From Desulfobacterales bacterium (GTDB taxonomy: Bacteria > Desulfobacterota > DSM-4660 > Desulfatiglandales > Desulfatiglandaceae): a DNA stretch of 5,639 nt. The notes below the pieces were generated by a model, which did no database searches, was not told the DNA's origin, and saw only the letters and a list, made by a program, of their open reading frames with translations. The position numbers and the translations under genes are program-made. Positions 3,931 to 5,639 of this stretch are shown piece after piece (positions within the stretch are counted from its first letter, which is position 1; the number at the start of each line of letters is the position of its first letter). The stretch is taken from contig JAKLQB010000899.1 of the NCBI GenBank assembly GCA_022013615.1, forward strand, positions 1 to 5,639. The letters are read 5' to 3'.

Positions 3931-5318
3931 TTGGTTTAACGAAGTGGGCTGAAAACTTTATCGTATTGCCGACTACCAACAAATTAATAAAATTTGAACC
4001 GCATCAAACGGCTATCCTGGATCACTGCTTTAAATTTGATAAAAAGGGCAAGCTGCCATATAGTATTATAGTTTACTCGTGTCCTAAAAAAAGCGGCAAG
4101 ACCGCTCTTTGCAGTATCCTTATGGCATATTGGGCATTTAATATTGAGGCACCAAATGAGATTTTGACGTTAGCAAACAAACGCGATCAGGCAATTGCAA
4201 GAGGTTATCGTGAACTTAGGGGGTACTTGCAGCGAAACCCTGTCCTTATGCGTGAGTCTGTGAAGTTCGGGGAAAAACTTATCGAACTTCGTAACGGAAG
4301 TATAGTACAGGCATTGCCAAATGACTTCGCGGGTGAAGCAGGCTCAAATCATGGTCTAACAGTTTGGGACGAGCTCTGGGGATACGTGAGCGAACGGGAC
4401 CATAGGCTCTACGACGAACTCACTCCTGTTCCAACAAGGAAAAACTCTATTCGTTTTATTGCGACCTATGCGGGTTTTTCGGGTGAATCAGTTTTGTTGG
4501 AAGACCTTTACCACCAGATATTTGATGCACAAGATAACGTCAAAGAGGATGTTCAAAGACCATTAGGCGACTTCCCTTGTTACGCAAAAGGTGAACTTTT
4601 CATGTATTGGGATAATGAGCCGAGAATGCCATGGCAAACCCCTGAATATTATAAAAGCCAAAAGCAGCAATTACGAACTAATACATATTTGCGGCTCCAT
4701 GAGAATCGCTGGGTGTCTTCTGAAAGTTCAATGTTCGATATGGAAAATTGGGATCGTTGTGTTGACCCGTATCATAAGCCACCACTACCAGACAAAGAAA
4801 TTCGCCTGCGTGTCGGCGTCGATGCCAGCGTTAAAAAAGATAGAAGCGCAGTCGTTTCAGTTTATAAGGACGATGATTCGATTAAGTTAGGGCCGAAACG
4901 ATGGTGGCAACCCACCTCAGTTGATGTTATGGATTTAGAACAAACAATGGAGGCATATCTTCTTGACCTTCATAAAAATTATACTCTGCTTTCAGTCCTG
5001 TATGACCCCTATCAATTCCACAGGTCAGCGACGACCTTACTTAAAAAAGGATTACCCATGCGCGAATTTCCGCAAACAACCGGTAATCTGACTTCGATAG
5101 GACAAAACATATATGACTTAGTGGAGTACGGTAATATCGTCCTTTATCCCTGCAAGGATATGAGGTTTGAGGCCACTTGTGCGATTGGCAAAAATACCGG
5201 GCGGGGCGTGAGAACTGTTAAAGAAAAGACGTCTGCAAAGATAGATCAAATTGTTTCTTTGGCAATGGCGGCTATTGGGGCTGTCACTGACGATAAGCTA
5301 TTATTCCCTGGAATTTAA
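3927..5318 (+). CDS. terL: phage terminase large subunit (ATPase and nuclease)
   Basis: A complete 463-aa terminase large subunit, the motor that pumps phage DNA into the prohead and cuts it. The N-terminal ATPase has the deviant Walker A CPKKSGKT (52-59, K58 catalytic), typical of TerL in having P-K-K in place of the first glycine region. Walker B is LTVWDE (144-149, D148 and E149), followed by a coupling motif FIATYAGFSGES (177-188). The RNase H-fold nuclease shows RVGVDASVKKDRSAVV (D299), SVLYDPYQF (D360) and KIDQIVSLAMAA (D440), the three acidic metal ligands expected. Length is within the normal 400-600 aa range, so both domains appear intact. The start overlaps the terS stop in ATGA with a good Shine-Dalgarno site. 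Bases 4336-4350 repeat a sequence found in the leader upstream of the HTH gene. Confidence 0.95.
   Translation: MIGLTKWAENFIVLPTTNKLIKFEPHQTAILDHCFKFDKKGKLPYSIIVYSCPKKSGKTALCSILMAYWAFNIEAPNEILTLANKRDQAIARGYRELRGYLQRNPVLMRESVKFGEKLIELRNGSIVQALPNDFAGEAGSNHGLTVWDELWGYVSERDHRLYDELTPVPTRKNSIRFIATYAGFSGESVLLEDLYHQIFDAQDNVKEDVQRPLGDFPCYAKGELFMYWDNEPRMPWQTPEYYKSQKQQLRTNTYLRLHENRWVSSESSMFDMENWDRCVDPYHKPPLPDKEIRLRVGVDASVKKDRSAVVSVYKDDDSIKLGPKRWWQPTSVDVMDLEQTMEAYLLDLHKNYTLLSVLYDPYQFHRSATTLLKKGLPMREFPQTTGNLTSIGQNIYDLVEYGNIVLYPCKDMRFEATCAIGKNTGRGVRTVKEKTSAKIDQIVSLAMAAIGAVTDDKLLFPGI
4336..4350 (+). repeat. 15-bp repeat inside terL (second copy)
   Basis: aagcaggctcaaatc, encoding part of G-E-A-G-S-N-H just before Walker B, is identical to 1264-1278. 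The nearby gcgggtgaa (4329-4337) also matches 1240-1248. Confidence 0.5.
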
Positions 5319-5336
5319 AAGGAGAAAAAAAACAAA

Positions 5337-5639
5337 ATGGAAAAGTACCAAATTACACGGTCTGAAAAGAAACGAATTATTACCCACCACGTACAGACCA
5401 GCGAACGGCTGGAGAAGTTTACATACGGCGATGTGCGTGCAGGTGTTAGCTGGCCGACGGCTGCTAATGCCGCACCTTCTTATTTTATGATAATCGCTCA
5501 AGAGTTTGACAGAGTTGACGGCTTAGGAAATTTTGTCGAACTGGCAGAGTTTCAAGCAGAGGATGTCAGCCCGGAGCGATTTTATAACAAGATGAGCGAC
5601 TTCTGTTCCATGTATGGGGTTATTCATATTTTCTGTGAT
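5337..5639 (+). CDS. hypothetical phage protein downstream of terL (3' partial)
   Basis: An open frame starts at ATG 5337 and runs 101 codons to the window end with no stop. AAGGAGA (5319-5325) directly follows the terL stop and serves as ribosome site, 11 nt from the ATG. The product begins MEKYQITRSEKKRIITHH, contains YGDVRAGVSWPTAANAAPSYFMIIAQEFD (residues 30-58), and becomes acidic (NFVELAEFQAEDVSPERFY). The last visible residues, YGVIHIFCD, are a hydrophobic strand ending in Asp. No signal peptide or membrane helix is visible. A portal gene often follows terL, but this N-terminus does not look like a portal protein. I do not recognise the family; position suggests a packaging- or head-region gene expressed with the terminase. 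Confidence 0.75.
   Translation, partial: MEKYQITRSEKKRIITHHVQTSERLEKFTYGDVRAGVSWPTAANAAPSYFMIIAQEFDRVDGLGNFVELAEFQAEDVSPERFYNKMSDFCSMYGVIHIFCD

Noticed and set aside
4591..4890. 99-codon + strand frame inside terL
   Set aside because: Out-of-frame shadow of terL between its ATPase and nuclease motifs, with no ribosome site or domain.
5251..5490. + strand frame across the terL end and next gene
   Set aside because: It overlaps both terL and the better-supported frame at 5337, which has a ribosome site and runs to the window end.

Overview
The window looks like part of a tailed double-stranded DNA bacteriophage or prophage genome, running from the end of a replication module into the head-packaging module. 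All well-supported genes lie on the + strand. Shine-Dalgarno sites (GAGAGG, GGAGG, AGAGGT) precede several starts, and genes are tightly coupled (an 11-bp overlap, then an ATGA overlap), which indicates a bacterial host. Base composition is moderate. Nothing here identifies the host species, and there is no tRNA, integrase or host gene.

Layout. (1) 1-881: the C-terminal part of a primase/helicase-type replication ATPase, cut by the window edge at its Walker A motif. (2) 882-1307: a mainly non-coding, repeat-rich stretch immediately 3' of that gene. It holds eleven GTAC sites within 908-1169, most of them in three tandem repeat blocks, around an 87-nt C-free polypurine segment. A near-perfect 18-bp direct repeat brackets the whole stretch. 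I read it as a candidate replication origin. (3) 1308-2003: a small AlpA/excisionase-type winged-helix protein and a 122-aa protein of unknown function. A consensus TTGACA promoter and two palindromes separate them and form a likely control region. (4) 2109-5318: a compact run of SF2 helicase, terminase small subunit (probable) and terminase large subunit. (5) 5337-5639: the start of an unrecognised gene running off the window.

How the genes may work together (inference). The replicative ATPase would act on the adjacent iteron region. The small HTH protein could control the TTGACA promoter that follows it. The SF2 helicase would process replication or recombination intermediates, and the terminase subunits would package the resulting DNA. 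Coupling of the helicase to terS and terL suggests late replication and packaging genes are expressed together. The coding content is mostly recognisable phage material. The most unusual element is the structured region at 852-1191.
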